A DNA stretch of 47,378 nt. Source: a virus. How positions within the stretch are numbered: the stretch's first letter is position 1; each line of letters begins with the position of its first letter. The stretch covers positions 1 through 47,378 of the IMG/VR virus record IMGVR_UViG_3300027963_000110; one strand, given 5' to 3'. A program made the translations under genes and the position numbers. The notes under the pieces were generated by a model, which was not told where the DNA came from, made no database searches, and worked only from the letters and a program-made list of their open reading frames with translations. Positions 17,208-25,104 of the stretch are shown one piece after another.

Positions 17208-18179
17208 ATGGCAAGTTTGAAAAACCTTACGGCAACCAAGAACAACAACTTTCCACAAGTGACGGAAACCAATGTGGAATCTGGTCAGATATATAATTTT
17301 CAAGCCAACAATTTTGAATCACTGCACGCAGGCATTTGTTTTCATCCCTGTCAATCAGGCACAGCAATAATTGAGATATGGGGCGCAGGTGGCTCTGGAG
17401 CCAAAATGTGCTGTTGTGGATTTGGTACTCCTGGTAACCCAGGCGCATACAGTAAAAAAACAGTCACTCTCACATGCTGCGGATATATCACAGGATCACC
17501 AGGCATAGCCTGCGGCAATGATGCACTGTGTTTCAGAGGCTGTTCAGATGCCACTGGAGTGACCATTTATGCCAATGGCAGCAGCACAGGTTGTATGTGT
17601 GCTCAAGGTGGCCGAGGCGGAATTTCTTATTGCAGCACAGGCACAGATGCCTACTGTTGTTTCACAGCAGGCGGTTTTTATACCACTTTGGGAGTGAACG
17701 GCAACTGCGGCATAGTGTGCAACAAATGTTGTTCAGGTGGATGGTGCGCACTGGCATATGGTGGAGACTTCAACTGTCCAGGCGGATTCAGTTGTGTGAG
17801 TTTCCTAGGAGCTTCAGGATCATCTTGTCCATGCAGCACACATTTTCACATGCAAGGACCAGCAGGATATTTTTCCAAATGCGGAGTGGTGGTGAGTTTC
17901 AATTCAGATGACGGCAATGGTTTTGCCAACTGGTCAGGACAAGGCCGAAGTCAATATTCTCAAGCACTGGCAGGAGCCAGCAGATGGCCTCAGATGGGAT
18001 CACATTTTGCTACCTGTTGGGGATTTTCAGGAGCTTGTGGATGTTATGAAAATGAAGGCTGCATGAATCTATTGCCTCCAGGATTTCCGTCGGCAGGACC
18101 ACATCCATGTCCAGGTGTGAGAGATCATGCCAGCAAAGGTGGCAATGGTGCCATCAGAATTAAATTTATAGCAGGATAA
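17208..18179 (+). CDS. Cysteine-rich glycine-rich virion protein, copy 1
   Basis: 323 aa with 30 cysteines by direct count, including CCC (residues about 68-70), GCMC, CPC and CGC clusters. Its WGAGGSGAKMCCCGFG start resembles the Gly-rich (VxVWGAGGGG) domain of phage tail proteins, but with Cys patterned through it. The C-terminus HPCPGVRDHxxxGGxGAIRIKF is conserved in all three tandem copies. There is no signal peptide or membrane segment. The spacing could support either extensive disulfides outside the cell or bound metal. The flanking fibre genes suggest an adhesin. It is the first of three tightly packed genes. I recognise no named family. Confidence 0.7.
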   Translation: MASLKNLTATKNNNFPQVTETNVESGQIYNFQANNFESLHAGICFHPCQSGTAIIEIWGAGGSGAKMCCCGFGTPGNPGAYSKKTVTLTCCGYITGSPGIACGNDALCFRGCSDATGVTIYANGSSTGCMCAQGGRGGISYCSTGTDAYCCFTAGGFYTTLGVNGNCGIVCNKCCSGGWCALAYGGDFNCPGGFSCVSFLGASGSSCPCSTHFHMQGPAGYFSKCGVVVSFNSDDGNGFANWSGQGRSQYSQALAGASRWPQMGSHFATCWGFSGACGCYENEGCMNLLPPGFPSAGPHPCPGVRDHASKGGNGAIRIKFIAG

Positions 18180-18184
18180 ACATT

Positions 18185-19186
18185 ATGGCCACACTGAGAT
18201 CATTATTAGAAACCAAACTGTCGTTCCAGTTGAACGGTTTAGAAAGCAACACTGAAGAAGGTAGAATTTGGGCCTACACTCCAGGCACCACAGTGGGCAC
18301 CAACTTCTGTTGTGGTGTGTGTTGGATATCACCAGGCACAGGCACAGCCACCATTGAGATATGGGGTGCAGGTGGTTCTGGAGCCAAAATGTGCTGCTGC
18401 GGATTCGGATTGCCTGGCAATCCAGGTGCTTATTCTTCAAGAACAGTCAACGTCACCATAGGCTGTTGTATCAGAGGCAACGTGGGATTATCCTGCGGTA
18501 ACTCAGACGATTTATGTTACAGAGGTAGATCAGAAAGCACAGGAGTGTGCTGGCAGGGCAATGGCACCAATGGTTGTATGTGTGCAGAAGGTGGTCAAGG
18601 TGGCTACAGCTATTGTTCTACCACTCCATCAGCCTATTGCTGCTTTGGAGCCAACGGATTTTGCAACACCAAAACCGCTGGTGAAAACTGCGGAATAATT
18701 TGCAACTACAGAGGCGCAGGTTGTGCTGTGCATGAAGCTCAAGGATACGGCGGCACCTGCAACATGGCAGCTGGATTCAGTTGTGTGAGTTTCTTTGGAT
18801 GCTTGCCATCATGTCCATGTTCATTTTGGTATCACACCAGAACACCACCCAAGATGTATGCAGACTGTGGAGCATGGATCACCTACACCAATGATGTGGA
18901 CAATGGAGCCTACAACTGGAGCGGTGGCGCTCAGTATGGTTACATACACACATTAGGACTTACTTCGCGCAATCCCACCATGGGCGGTCACTATACATCC
19001 TGTTGGAGTGGTGGTCATAGATATTGCGGTTGCTACAACATGAATGGTTGCATAGCATTTGTGCCACCAGGTCATGCAGGAGCACCACCACATCCATGTC
19101 CAGATGTGAGAGATCATGCCTACCGAGGTGGACATGGTATAATTAGGATTAAATACGTGGGAACAGGATATTTGGGGTTAAACTAA
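18185..19186 (+). CDS. Cysteine-rich glycine-rich virion protein, copy 2
   Basis: 333 aa with 31 cysteines by direct count. It aligns along its length with copy 1: EIWGAGGSGAKMCCCGFGLP, LCYRG, GCMCAEGGQGGYSYCST, NCGIICN, CVSFFG...CPC, CGCYNMNGC, HPCPDVRDH. The N-terminal 40 residues are divergent and there is a short extra C-terminal tail (GTGYLGLN). It starts 5 bases after the previous stop, and its TAA overlaps the next ATG (TAATG at 19184-19188), so the copies are translationally coupled. An adhesin role is inferred. Confidence 0.7.
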   Translation: MATLRSLLETKLSFQLNGLESNTEEGRIWAYTPGTTVGTNFCCGVCWISPGTGTATIEIWGAGGSGAKMCCCGFGLPGNPGAYSSRTVNVTIGCCIRGNVGLSCGNSDDLCYRGRSESTGVCWQGNGTNGCMCAEGGQGGYSYCSTTPSAYCCFGANGFCNTKTAGENCGIICNYRGAGCAVHEAQGYGGTCNMAAGFSCVSFFGCLPSCPCSFWYHTRTPPKMYADCGAWITYTNDVDNGAYNWSGGAQYGYIHTLGLTSRNPTMGGHYTSCWSGGHRYCGCYNMNGCIAFVPPGHAGAPPHPCPDVRDHAYRGGHGIIRIKYVGTGYLGLN

Positions 19187-20148
19187 TGGCTGGATTAAAA
19201 AGTATATTATCATCAAAAGTATCATACACAATAACTGAGAACAACCTTGAACAGGGTGTGATCTATGCATTCTCACCCGGCACATTCTACACCAATTACT
19301 GCAACGGCTTCTGTTGGAAACCACCAGCCACAGGTTGTGCCATTGTGGAGATATGGGGTGCTGGTGGCTCAGGATCTCGTATGTGTTGTTGTGGTGGAGG
19401 ACTGCCCGGCAATGCAGGTGGATATTCAAGAAAAAGCATAGCAGTGACCACTGCCAACTTTGTGTGTGGCTGTGTGGGCTTTCCCAGATATTCTCATGAT
19501 TTATGTTTTTCAGGTTGCGGTGATCCCAGCACAGTGTGTTGGACCAGCACTTCTTCCAATGGTTGCTTGTGTGCCAGAGGTGGCCGAGGTGGCACCAGTT
19601 TCTGCAGCACTGGTACCAGCATGTTCTGTTGCTACAGAGCCAACGGATTTTGTAGTTTTGGACCCATCAACGACAACTGCGGCATTGTGTGCAATCATTG
19701 TTCAGGTGGTTGGGAATCACTGGCATACGGTGGTGACATCAACTGCTGCGGCACCATAGGTTGTACATCATTTTTAGGTTGCTATCCCACATGTCCTTGT
19801 CAAACACATCATCATGCTCCTCTGCCAGCCTACATATTTGCAGAAAAAGGCGCTAGAGTGAGTTTTCAAACATCAGACGGACAAGCCAACACAAGTGGTA
19901 TGTCAGGCAGTCAGCTGCCTGCTTATCTACAATCACTGGCAGCACTCAGCAAACAGCCTACCAGAGGCACTTTCAACTCCTATTGTTGGGTATCAAACAG
20001 ATCCTGCGGATGTTATGAGATGCAAGGATGTTCACCATTTTTACCCATAGGCGCAGGTGGTCTACCTCCACAACCTTGTCCAGATGTGAGAGATCATGGA
20101 ATCAGAGGCGGCTGGGGTGGCATGCGTATCAGATTTATAGCAAGTTAA
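19186..20148 (+). CDS. Cysteine-rich glycine-rich virion protein, copy 3
   Basis: 320 aa with 31 cysteines by direct count. It has the same scaffold as copies 1 and 2 (EIWGAGGSGSRMCCCGGGLP, GCLCARGGRGGTSFCST, NCGIVCN, CPCQTHHH, CGCYEMQGC, PQPCPDVRDHG, GGMRIRFIA). Copies differ mainly in the first 40 residues and in a central variable stretch (about 210-265), as expected if those parts face partners or receptors. A His cluster (THHHA) after CPC could add metal ligands. A tail adhesin function is inferred from position. Confidence 0.7.
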   Translation: MAGLKSILSSKVSYTITENNLEQGVIYAFSPGTFYTNYCNGFCWKPPATGCAIVEIWGAGGSGSRMCCCGGGLPGNAGGYSRKSIAVTTANFVCGCVGFPRYSHDLCFSGCGDPSTVCWTSTSSNGCLCARGGRGGTSFCSTGTSMFCCYRANGFCSFGPINDNCGIVCNHCSGGWESLAYGGDINCCGTIGCTSFLGCYPTCPCQTHHHAPLPAYIFAEKGARVSFQTSDGQANTSGMSGSQLPAYLQSLAALSKQPTRGTFNSYCWVSNRSCGCYEMQGCSPFLPIGAGGLPPQPCPDVRDHGIRGGWGGMRIRFIAS

Positions 20149-20159
20149 TATAATATGTT

Positions 20160-20167
20160 GATAAATA
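20160..20167 (+). promoter_or_regulatory. T4-type late promoter element (GATAAATA)
   Basis: Followed by CACT. It lies 26 nt before the ATG at 20194, with an AGAGGA ribosome site between. Confidence 0.6.
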
Positions 20168-20193
20168 CACTAAATAGCACAGAGGAATAAAAT

Positions 20194-20847
20194 ATGATAA
20201 ACAAAAATTTCACAATACCTTTGGCAGATGAGCCATATCTAGATACCACCACACAGAATAAAACATACCCTGCCACCTACACAGGCCCAAGATATTTAAA
20301 AGTGTGTGTGGATAAAGAAACCAAAATAGTGGAAAGATATGTGGCTGGTGCTGACACCATGGATGGCCTAAGTGCAATCATCGCTATTGAAGAAGCTGAA
20401 AAAATGTATCAAATTTTAAATGCAGAAACACACACATTTGAAGCTGCTTATCTCACAGGCATGTACACCACCGGACCAGTGGAGAATTATACAGAAACAC
20501 TGCCAACCAAAGATGCTGAAGGAGTGGATGAAACTTTTGAATATGTTTGGAACGACAACACAGGAATGATTTCACAACAGTATTACAACATAGATTTAAA
20601 ATTTGTAAACGGAGCATATGTAAGACCTAGATTTAGAACTCATGCACTGACCAGAGCAAGTTTTTTAGCCAGTTTGGTTGTGCAGGCCACAGCAATTGAA
20701 GCTGCCATTGAAAGCAACGAAACACTGTCTGATGCAGACATTGCCCAACTGGAAACCTATGTGACCTGGTTGAGAAATGTACCTACCAAATATGCAAATG
20801 TCAAGCATTGGAAAATTCCATTCAAAATCACAGTACCAATTTACTAG
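20194..20847 (+). CDS. Conserved fibre-region protein, possible fibre assembly factor
   Basis: 217 aa, mixed alpha/beta, no transmembrane segment. The C-terminal third is helical (LASLVVQATAIEAAIESNE, then DADIAQLETYVTWLRNVPTKY), like the Y..WLR.... ending of many tail-fibre assembly chaperones. The N-terminal half has strands such as YLKVCVDKETKIVERYV. It sits directly after the three Cys-rich proteins and has its own late element, so it may help fold or attach them. The chaperone idea rests on weak pattern resemblance only. It could equally be a structural subunit. Confidence 0.6.
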   Translation: MINKNFTIPLADEPYLDTTTQNKTYPATYTGPRYLKVCVDKETKIVERYVAGADTMDGLSAIIAIEEAEKMYQILNAETHTFEAAYLTGMYTTGPVENYTETLPTKDAEGVDETFEYVWNDNTGMISQQYYNIDLKFVNGAYVRPRFRTHALTRASFLASLVVQATAIEAAIESNETLSDADIAQLETYVTWLRNVPTKYANVKHWKIPFKITVPIY

Positions 20848-20857
20848 TCAAGAATAA

Positions 20858-20887
20858 TTCACAACAAAATCACTGTTGATATATAAT
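20858..20887 (+). promoter_or_regulatory. Sigma70-like promoter of the glycan operon
   Basis: TTCACA (20858-20863, 5 of 6 to TTGACA), 18-base spacer, TATAAT (20882-20887, 6 of 6). It lies in the 71-base gap before the first glycosyltransferase. No TAAATA late element occurs here, so this operon may be expressed early. Confidence 0.55.
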
Positions 20888-20913
20888 ACTGTGTGTAAAT
20901 TCGCACAGTATTA
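20884..20913 (+). promoter_or_regulatory. Perfect 10-bp palindrome over promoter/start region
   Basis: TAATACTGTG (20884-20893) and CACAGTATTA (20904-20913) are exact reverse complements separated by 10 bases. The left arm overlaps the TATAAT and the right arm ends 5 bases before the ATG at 20919. No T-run follows, so it is not a typical terminator. It could be a repressor operator, or an mRNA hairpin if transcription starts further upstream. Confidence 0.5.
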
Positions 20914-20918
20914 CATAT

Positions 20919-21863
20919 ATGAATAGATCCAAAGCATTTTTTTTAAACGGAGGTATTGGCCGAATTTTGTGTGCTATTCCTGCACTGGAAAAATACGCAG
21001 AAGAATCGGGCGATAAAGATTTTTTAGTCATTTGCGAAGGAGCTGTGGACATACTCAAAGGTCATCCCATACTGGATCAAAAAACCTACGATATTTTTCA
21101 TAAAAATTTATTTCATTCTAAATTACAATCCAGAGAAATAGTAAGTTTGGAGCCTTATAGAGTTTGGGAATATTACAATCAAAAATGCAATCTATCTCAG
21201 GCTTTTGATATATTGATCAACGCCAAAGGAGTGAGGTCATTGCCCAAACCCACCATCCATCTCAGCAAGGAAGAAACTGCTCAAGGACAAAAATTGATGG
21301 AAGAAATCAAAGCAAAAATTAAAAAAGATAAAGCCATTGTGTTTCAACCATTTGGCAGAGGCGTAGAGCACATGGATAAAACTCTTTTGGATAAAACTGG
21401 ACGCAGTTTTGAATACAAAGATGTTAAGAACTTGATACGAAAACTACAAAAAGAAAACTTTGCAGTGATACTGATGTCAGAATTTGGCATGGATCTTAAG
21501 GATCAAAAATACACAGATGATGTGGCCATGCCCGAAGGATTGAATCTAAGAGTGTGGACAGCACTGATCAAACAAGCTGATCATTTCTTAGGCTGTGACA
21601 GTGTGGGTCAGCACTTGGCCTACATAGTAGGCACCACTTCCACTGTGGTATTGGGACCTACCTATCCCGTCAATACCACTTATCCCGATTGTGACTATTT
21701 TAACATAATGGATATGGGAGAAATAGATAGGGAGTATGATCCAATTAGAATCACCATGGACGAAAGAATTGCTAGAAAAAATGAAATATTGATGTCTATG
21801 AACGAAGAGATTGAAGACTATGTGATCAACGGAGTAATGAGAAGAAATCAAGATGACAAGTAA
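20919..21863 (+). CDS. GT9 (heptosyltransferase-like) glycosyltransferase, copy 1
   Basis: 314 aa, GT-B-like layout. An N-terminal Rossmann start (AFFLNGGIGRILCAIPALE) is followed by FLVICEG and KGHP. The C-terminal half has IVFQPFGRG (about 140-148) and HFLGCDSVGQHLAYIVG near 221-237, followed by TTSTVVLGPTYP. The last block matches the donor-site pattern of GT9 heptosyltransferases (a Ser/Asp region, HLA, then GPT near ADP-heptose). It is paralogous along its full length to the gene at 23669. It overlaps the carbamoyltransferase gene by 11 bases, so they are one operon. Acceptor unknown. Donor ADP-heptose is suggested by the HldE/HldD genes elsewhere in the window. No strong ribosome site is visible. 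Confidence 0.65.
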   Translation: MNRSKAFFLNGGIGRILCAIPALEKYAEESGDKDFLVICEGAVDILKGHPILDQKTYDIFHKNLFHSKLQSREIVSLEPYRVWEYYNQKCNLSQAFDILINAKGVRSLPKPTIHLSKEETAQGQKLMEEIKAKIKKDKAIVFQPFGRGVEHMDKTLLDKTGRSFEYKDVKNLIRKLQKENFAVILMSEFGMDLKDQKYTDDVAMPEGLNLRVWTALIKQADHFLGCDSVGQHLAYIVGTTSTVVLGPTYPVNTTYPDCDYFNIMDMGEIDREYDPIRITMDERIARKNEILMSMNEEIEDYVINGVMRRNQDDK

Positions 21864-23667
21864 GCCTTCAGGTTATATTGCTGCCATTGCTAGAGGACAC
21901 AATGCCGGAGTGTGTTTGTTAAAAGATGGCAACGTTGTTTTTTCCATAGAAGAAGAAAGATTAAGTAGACAAAAATATGATGGCGGACCTTATGCCAGCA
22001 TGATGGAAATATTAAAATACACTGACAAAATAGATTATTTGATTGTGGCTCACACACAAAAACTCAAAGACACAGCAGGCAAAGTGGATTTTACAGGTGA
22101 TGACGTGTACACTGGACTGGCACGTAAAATGGGATTGATTGATAGAACAGCTGATCCTCACAACCATCCTCAAGTGATTGATCTCAGTCACATACATCAC
22201 AAATTACATGCTGCATGTGCTTTTTACAGATCTGGTTGGGAAAGTGCTGTGTCGGTGATTGTAGATGGTGCTGGAACATTCATTGGCATTAATAATAATA
22301 TTCAAGGACAGACCACTGTTTGGGAAGTGGAATCAATTATAAATTGTGCATATCCTTCAAACTTTCATTCATTGTACAAACATTATGCCACTCGTGATGC
22401 TATGATTGGTGCAATATTAAAAAATTTTCCTTCGGACATTACTGACGAAGCTGGTAAAACTCACGAAGCAATATTCAGTGACAGAGCCGGCATAGTAAAA
22501 GTATACGAAGCTGTGACACAATATTGTGGATTCCAAGCAATTGAAGCAGGCAAAACCATGGGATTATTTCCCTATGGCAAACCCAATGATAAAATTCCGC
22601 AATTATTTGAAACTGAAGGAAAATCACCTTTGTCCAATAGAAATTTAATTGTACCAACCTACCCTAGTGCAGCGTTAGTGAACGCTCTTATTTTTGATTA
22701 TCTGGAAGATGAAATAGGAAAATCTCATGATGATGTAACATTATTACAAAATCGTAGAGATTTGGCTTATGCTTGCCAAACACAAACTCAAGAACAAGTT
22801 TTAAAATTAATTCGTAAAGCAGTGTCCATGAGCAACAATAAGAGAGTGGTGTTGTCAGGAGGATATGGATTAAATTGTGTGGCCAACTATTATTATTTAG
22901 AACATTTGAAAGAAGAAGGAATTGAACTGTATGTGGAACCAACTTCCAACGATGCTGGCACAGCAATGGGTGCAGCATTGATGTTCTATCATCAGATATT
23001 TGCTGACAAAACTCCAAAAGTGCATAACACATTATACTTGGGTCCTATAAGAGAATACACATTGGCAGACATTGAAAAAAGAGCCAGCATCAGTGAAAAT
23101 AAAAATGTTAAAATAACAGATGCCACACACAAAGATATAGTAAAACTTTTAAAATCAAAAAATATAGTGGCCATGTTCCAAGGTAGATCAGAAAACGGTC
23201 CTAGAGCATTGGGCAATAGATCCATATTGTTTGACCCAACATTCAAAGATGGCAAAGATTTTGTAAATCTAGTTAAAAAGAGAGAATACTTCCGTCCATT
23301 TGCTGGAACTATATTGCAAGATGATGTGCATGAATGGTTTGATTTGCGTGGCATGAAAGATTCTCCGTTTATGATGTATGCTGTGAATTGTCAACCAGGT
23401 GTTGAAGAAAAAATTCCTGCAATTATTCATGTGGATGGCACTTGTAGAATACAAACAGTTACTGAAGAACAAAATAAACATTATTATGATTTAATTAAAA
23501 CATTCAAAGATGAAACAGGTATACCTATATTATTCAATACTTCATTTAATTTGGGTGGTGAACCTTTGGTTGAAACTTTGGATGATGCATTTAGAACTCT
23601 AGAAAATTCCAAAATTGAATATCTATACTTGCCCGAGCATAAAAAATTAATACACATGCCGAATTAA
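21853..23667 (+). CDS. Carbamoyltransferase, NodU/CmcH/TobZ family
   Basis: 604 aa, full length for the family. The N-terminal Kae1-like domain starts with ARGHNAGVCLLKDG and has EEERLSRQKYDGG. Metal-type histidines lie in HIHHKLHAA (H113, H115, H116, H119), with VDGAGT, then EAGKTMGLFPYG and LSGGYGLNCVANY. The C-terminal carbamoyl-phosphate domain has RSENGPRALGNRSIL (GPRALGNRS at 449-457), YFRPFAGTIL and LFNTSFNLGGEPLV. Family members move a carbamoyl group from carbamoyl phosphate through carbamoyl-AMP to a hydroxyl, usually of a sugar. A phage branch is reported to act on 5-hydroxymethylcytosine. Its place between two glycosyltransferases favours a sugar substrate. All key motifs look intact. 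Confidence 0.85.
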   Translation: MTSKPSGYIAAIARGHNAGVCLLKDGNVVFSIEEERLSRQKYDGGPYASMMEILKYTDKIDYLIVAHTQKLKDTAGKVDFTGDDVYTGLARKMGLIDRTADPHNHPQVIDLSHIHHKLHAACAFYRSGWESAVSVIVDGAGTFIGINNNIQGQTTVWEVESIINCAYPSNFHSLYKHYATRDAMIGAILKNFPSDITDEAGKTHEAIFSDRAGIVKVYEAVTQYCGFQAIEAGKTMGLFPYGKPNDKIPQLFETEGKSPLSNRNLIVPTYPSAALVNALIFDYLEDEIGKSHDDVTLLQNRRDLAYACQTQTQEQVLKLIRKAVSMSNNKRVVLSGGYGLNCVANYYYLEHLKEEGIELYVEPTSNDAGTAMGAALMFYHQIFADKTPKVHNTLYLGPIREYTLADIEKRASISENKNVKITDATHKDIVKLLKSKNIVAMFQGRSENGPRALGNRSILFDPTFKDGKDFVNLVKKREYFRPFAGTILQDDVHEWFDLRGMKDSPFMMYAVNCQPGVEEKIPAIIHVDGTCRIQTVTEEQNKHYYDLIKTFKDETGIPILFNTSFNLGGEPLVETLDDAFRTLENSKIEYLYLPEHKKLIHMPN

Positions 23668-23668
23668 T

Positions 23669-24619
23669 ATGAACAAAGCATTTTTTATTAACGGAGGAGC
23701 AGGTAGAACATTGTGTTCAGTGCCAGCACTAGAAAATTATGCCAACGATAATCCCAATGATGATTTTATTATTGTGTGTGAAGGTGGCACTGATTTCTAC
23801 AAAGGACATCCTAAATTACATTTTAGAGCGTATGATGTTTGGCACAAGAATCTATTCAATGAATACTTAAAAGATAGACAACTGATAACTCCTGAACCAT
23901 ACAGGGTTTGGGAATACTACAATCAAAAATGTAATATTGCACAAGCATATGACATAGAGATTAATGGCAAAGGACTACGCACATTAGAAAAACCCAAAAT
24001 TTATCTTTCCAAAGAAGAACTGATCATGGCAAGACAGATGATTAAAGAAATAAAAGAAACCACTAAAAAAGAAAAAATAGTAGTGTTTCAACCTTTTGGT
24101 AGAGTATCTAAAAAAGACAACGATAGTTTTATAGATGTGAGTGGTAGAAGTTTTGAATTGGAAAACATTATCAATCTAATTAGACAGTTGGGCAAACAAT
24201 ATGCTGTGATGGTGATGTCAGAATTTCCCATAGATTTTAGTAAACATCAGATAAATTTTCCAGTGGCTGTGCCTCAGAATATACATATAAGAATTTGGAG
24301 TGCTGTGATAAAAATGTGTGATCATTTCTTAGGCTGTGACAGTTTGGGCCAACATCTTGCACATGCTTTTGACAAAACAGCCACAGTGGTATTTGGTTCA
24401 ACATTTCCCAATAATGTTTCTTATCCAGACAATAATAAATTTGATATCATTGACATGAACAAAGACAGTAGAATTTACAGTCCTATACGCATAACCATGG
24501 ATGAATATGCTGACAGAGCCAATGAAGATGCTATGAAAATGGACAAAGAAGTGGAAAATAGAATTATGCAATCTGTCAACAGCATGATCAAACACGGCTA
24601 CAAAAAGAATAAAAAATAA
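23669..24619 (+). CDS. GT9 (heptosyltransferase-like) glycosyltransferase, copy 2
   Basis: 316 aa, paralogue of the gene at 20919. Shared blocks are AFFINGGAGRTLCSVPALE, FIIVCEGG, YRVWEYYNQKCN, VVFQPFGR, DVSGRSFE and DHFLGCDSLGQHLAH, then a GSTFP turn and RITMDE near the C-terminus. It starts 1 base after the carbamoyltransferase stop. It differs from copy 1 in the donor-loop residues (VFGSTFPNN against VLGPTYPVN), so the two may use different acceptors or donors. The Lys-rich C-terminus (KHGYKKNKK) is unusual. The GT9 assignment is by motif pattern. Confidence 0.65.
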   Translation: MNKAFFINGGAGRTLCSVPALENYANDNPNDDFIIVCEGGTDFYKGHPKLHFRAYDVWHKNLFNEYLKDRQLITPEPYRVWEYYNQKCNIAQAYDIEINGKGLRTLEKPKIYLSKEELIMARQMIKEIKETTKKEKIVVFQPFGRVSKKDNDSFIDVSGRSFELENIINLIRQLGKQYAVMVMSEFPIDFSKHQINFPVAVPQNIHIRIWSAVIKMCDHFLGCDSLGQHLAHAFDKTATVVFGSTFPNNVSYPDNNKFDIIDMNKDSRIYSPIRITMDEYADRANEDAMKMDKEVENRIMQSVNSMIKHGYKKNKK

Positions 24620-24630
24620 AATTATTTTAA

Positions 24631-24638
24631 GGTAAATA
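24631..24638 (+). promoter_or_regulatory. T4-type late promoter element (GGTAAATA), predicts leaderless mRNA
   Basis: The element ends exactly 5 bases before the ATG at 24644. In T4 late promoters the 8-mer spans about -13 to -6, which would put +1 on the A of the ATG. Confidence 0.55.
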
Positions 24639-24643
24639 CACAC

Positions 24644-25060
24644 ATGTTCAATGTAAACAACTTGTTTGGCAAGGGTGTAAAGAATACTCTACTGTTAAAA
24701 AATGGTTTAAATTTTTCAGTGGGAGGTCCTTTTACCAGTGTGCAAACAGACACATTAATAGATAGATGGCAATTCACATCTGTATCAGCTGCTGAGTACA
24801 CCATGATGGTGGACTATGATACCAACAACAAAGAAATTATAAGATGTTTGCTGGTGGGTGGACCAAACGCTGCCACAGTGACCATATATGGTCGTGGAAA
24901 TCTTGGCAATGAATTAATCACCCTTACTGCCACTGTAAACGATTCATATGTGGAGTTACGAGCCACTGCTGCACAAGGTGCTGACAGCACCATATACTAT
25001 GGTTCTAAATGCATCTTCCAAGCCACCTATTTCGAAACTCTTAATCCTATCACACGTTAA
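24644..25060 (+). CDS. Small virion structural protein of marine T4-like type
   Basis: 138 aa, beta-rich. The stretch AEYTMMVDYDTNNKEIIRC, then ATVTIYGRGNLGNELITLTA, then IFQATYFETLNPI matches small proteins found beside fibre genes in marine T4-like phages. No enzymatic motif. It has no ribosome binding site, but a late promoter element lies 5 bases upstream of its ATG, suggesting leaderless translation. Exact virion position unknown. Confidence 0.65.
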   Translation: MFNVNNLFGKGVKNTLLLKNGLNFSVGGPFTSVQTDTLIDRWQFTSVSAAEYTMMVDYDTNNKEIIRCLLVGGPNAATVTIYGRGNLGNELITLTATVNDSYVELRATAAQGADSTIYYGSKCIFQATYFETLNPITR

Positions 25061-25077
25061 AATAGCAGCTGGTTTTA

Positions 25078-25085
25078 GATAAATA
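25078..25085 (+). promoter_or_regulatory. T4-type late promoter element (GATAAATA)
   Basis: Lies 19 nt before the ATG at 25105. Followed by CACT, as at 20160. Confidence 0.55.
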
Positions 25086-25104
25086 CACTAAAAACTAGAC
25101 ATTT

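Noticed and set aside
17528-17911. 127-aa plus-strand frame inside the first Cys-rich gene
   Set aside because: Out-of-frame shadow (Arg/Ser/His-rich). The Cys-rich frame is conserved across three tandem copies, this one is not.
20884-20913. Palindrome considered as a terminator of the fibre transcript
   Set aside because: The stem is AT-rich and is followed by CATATATG, not a T-run. It fits an operator or translation-control hairpin better.
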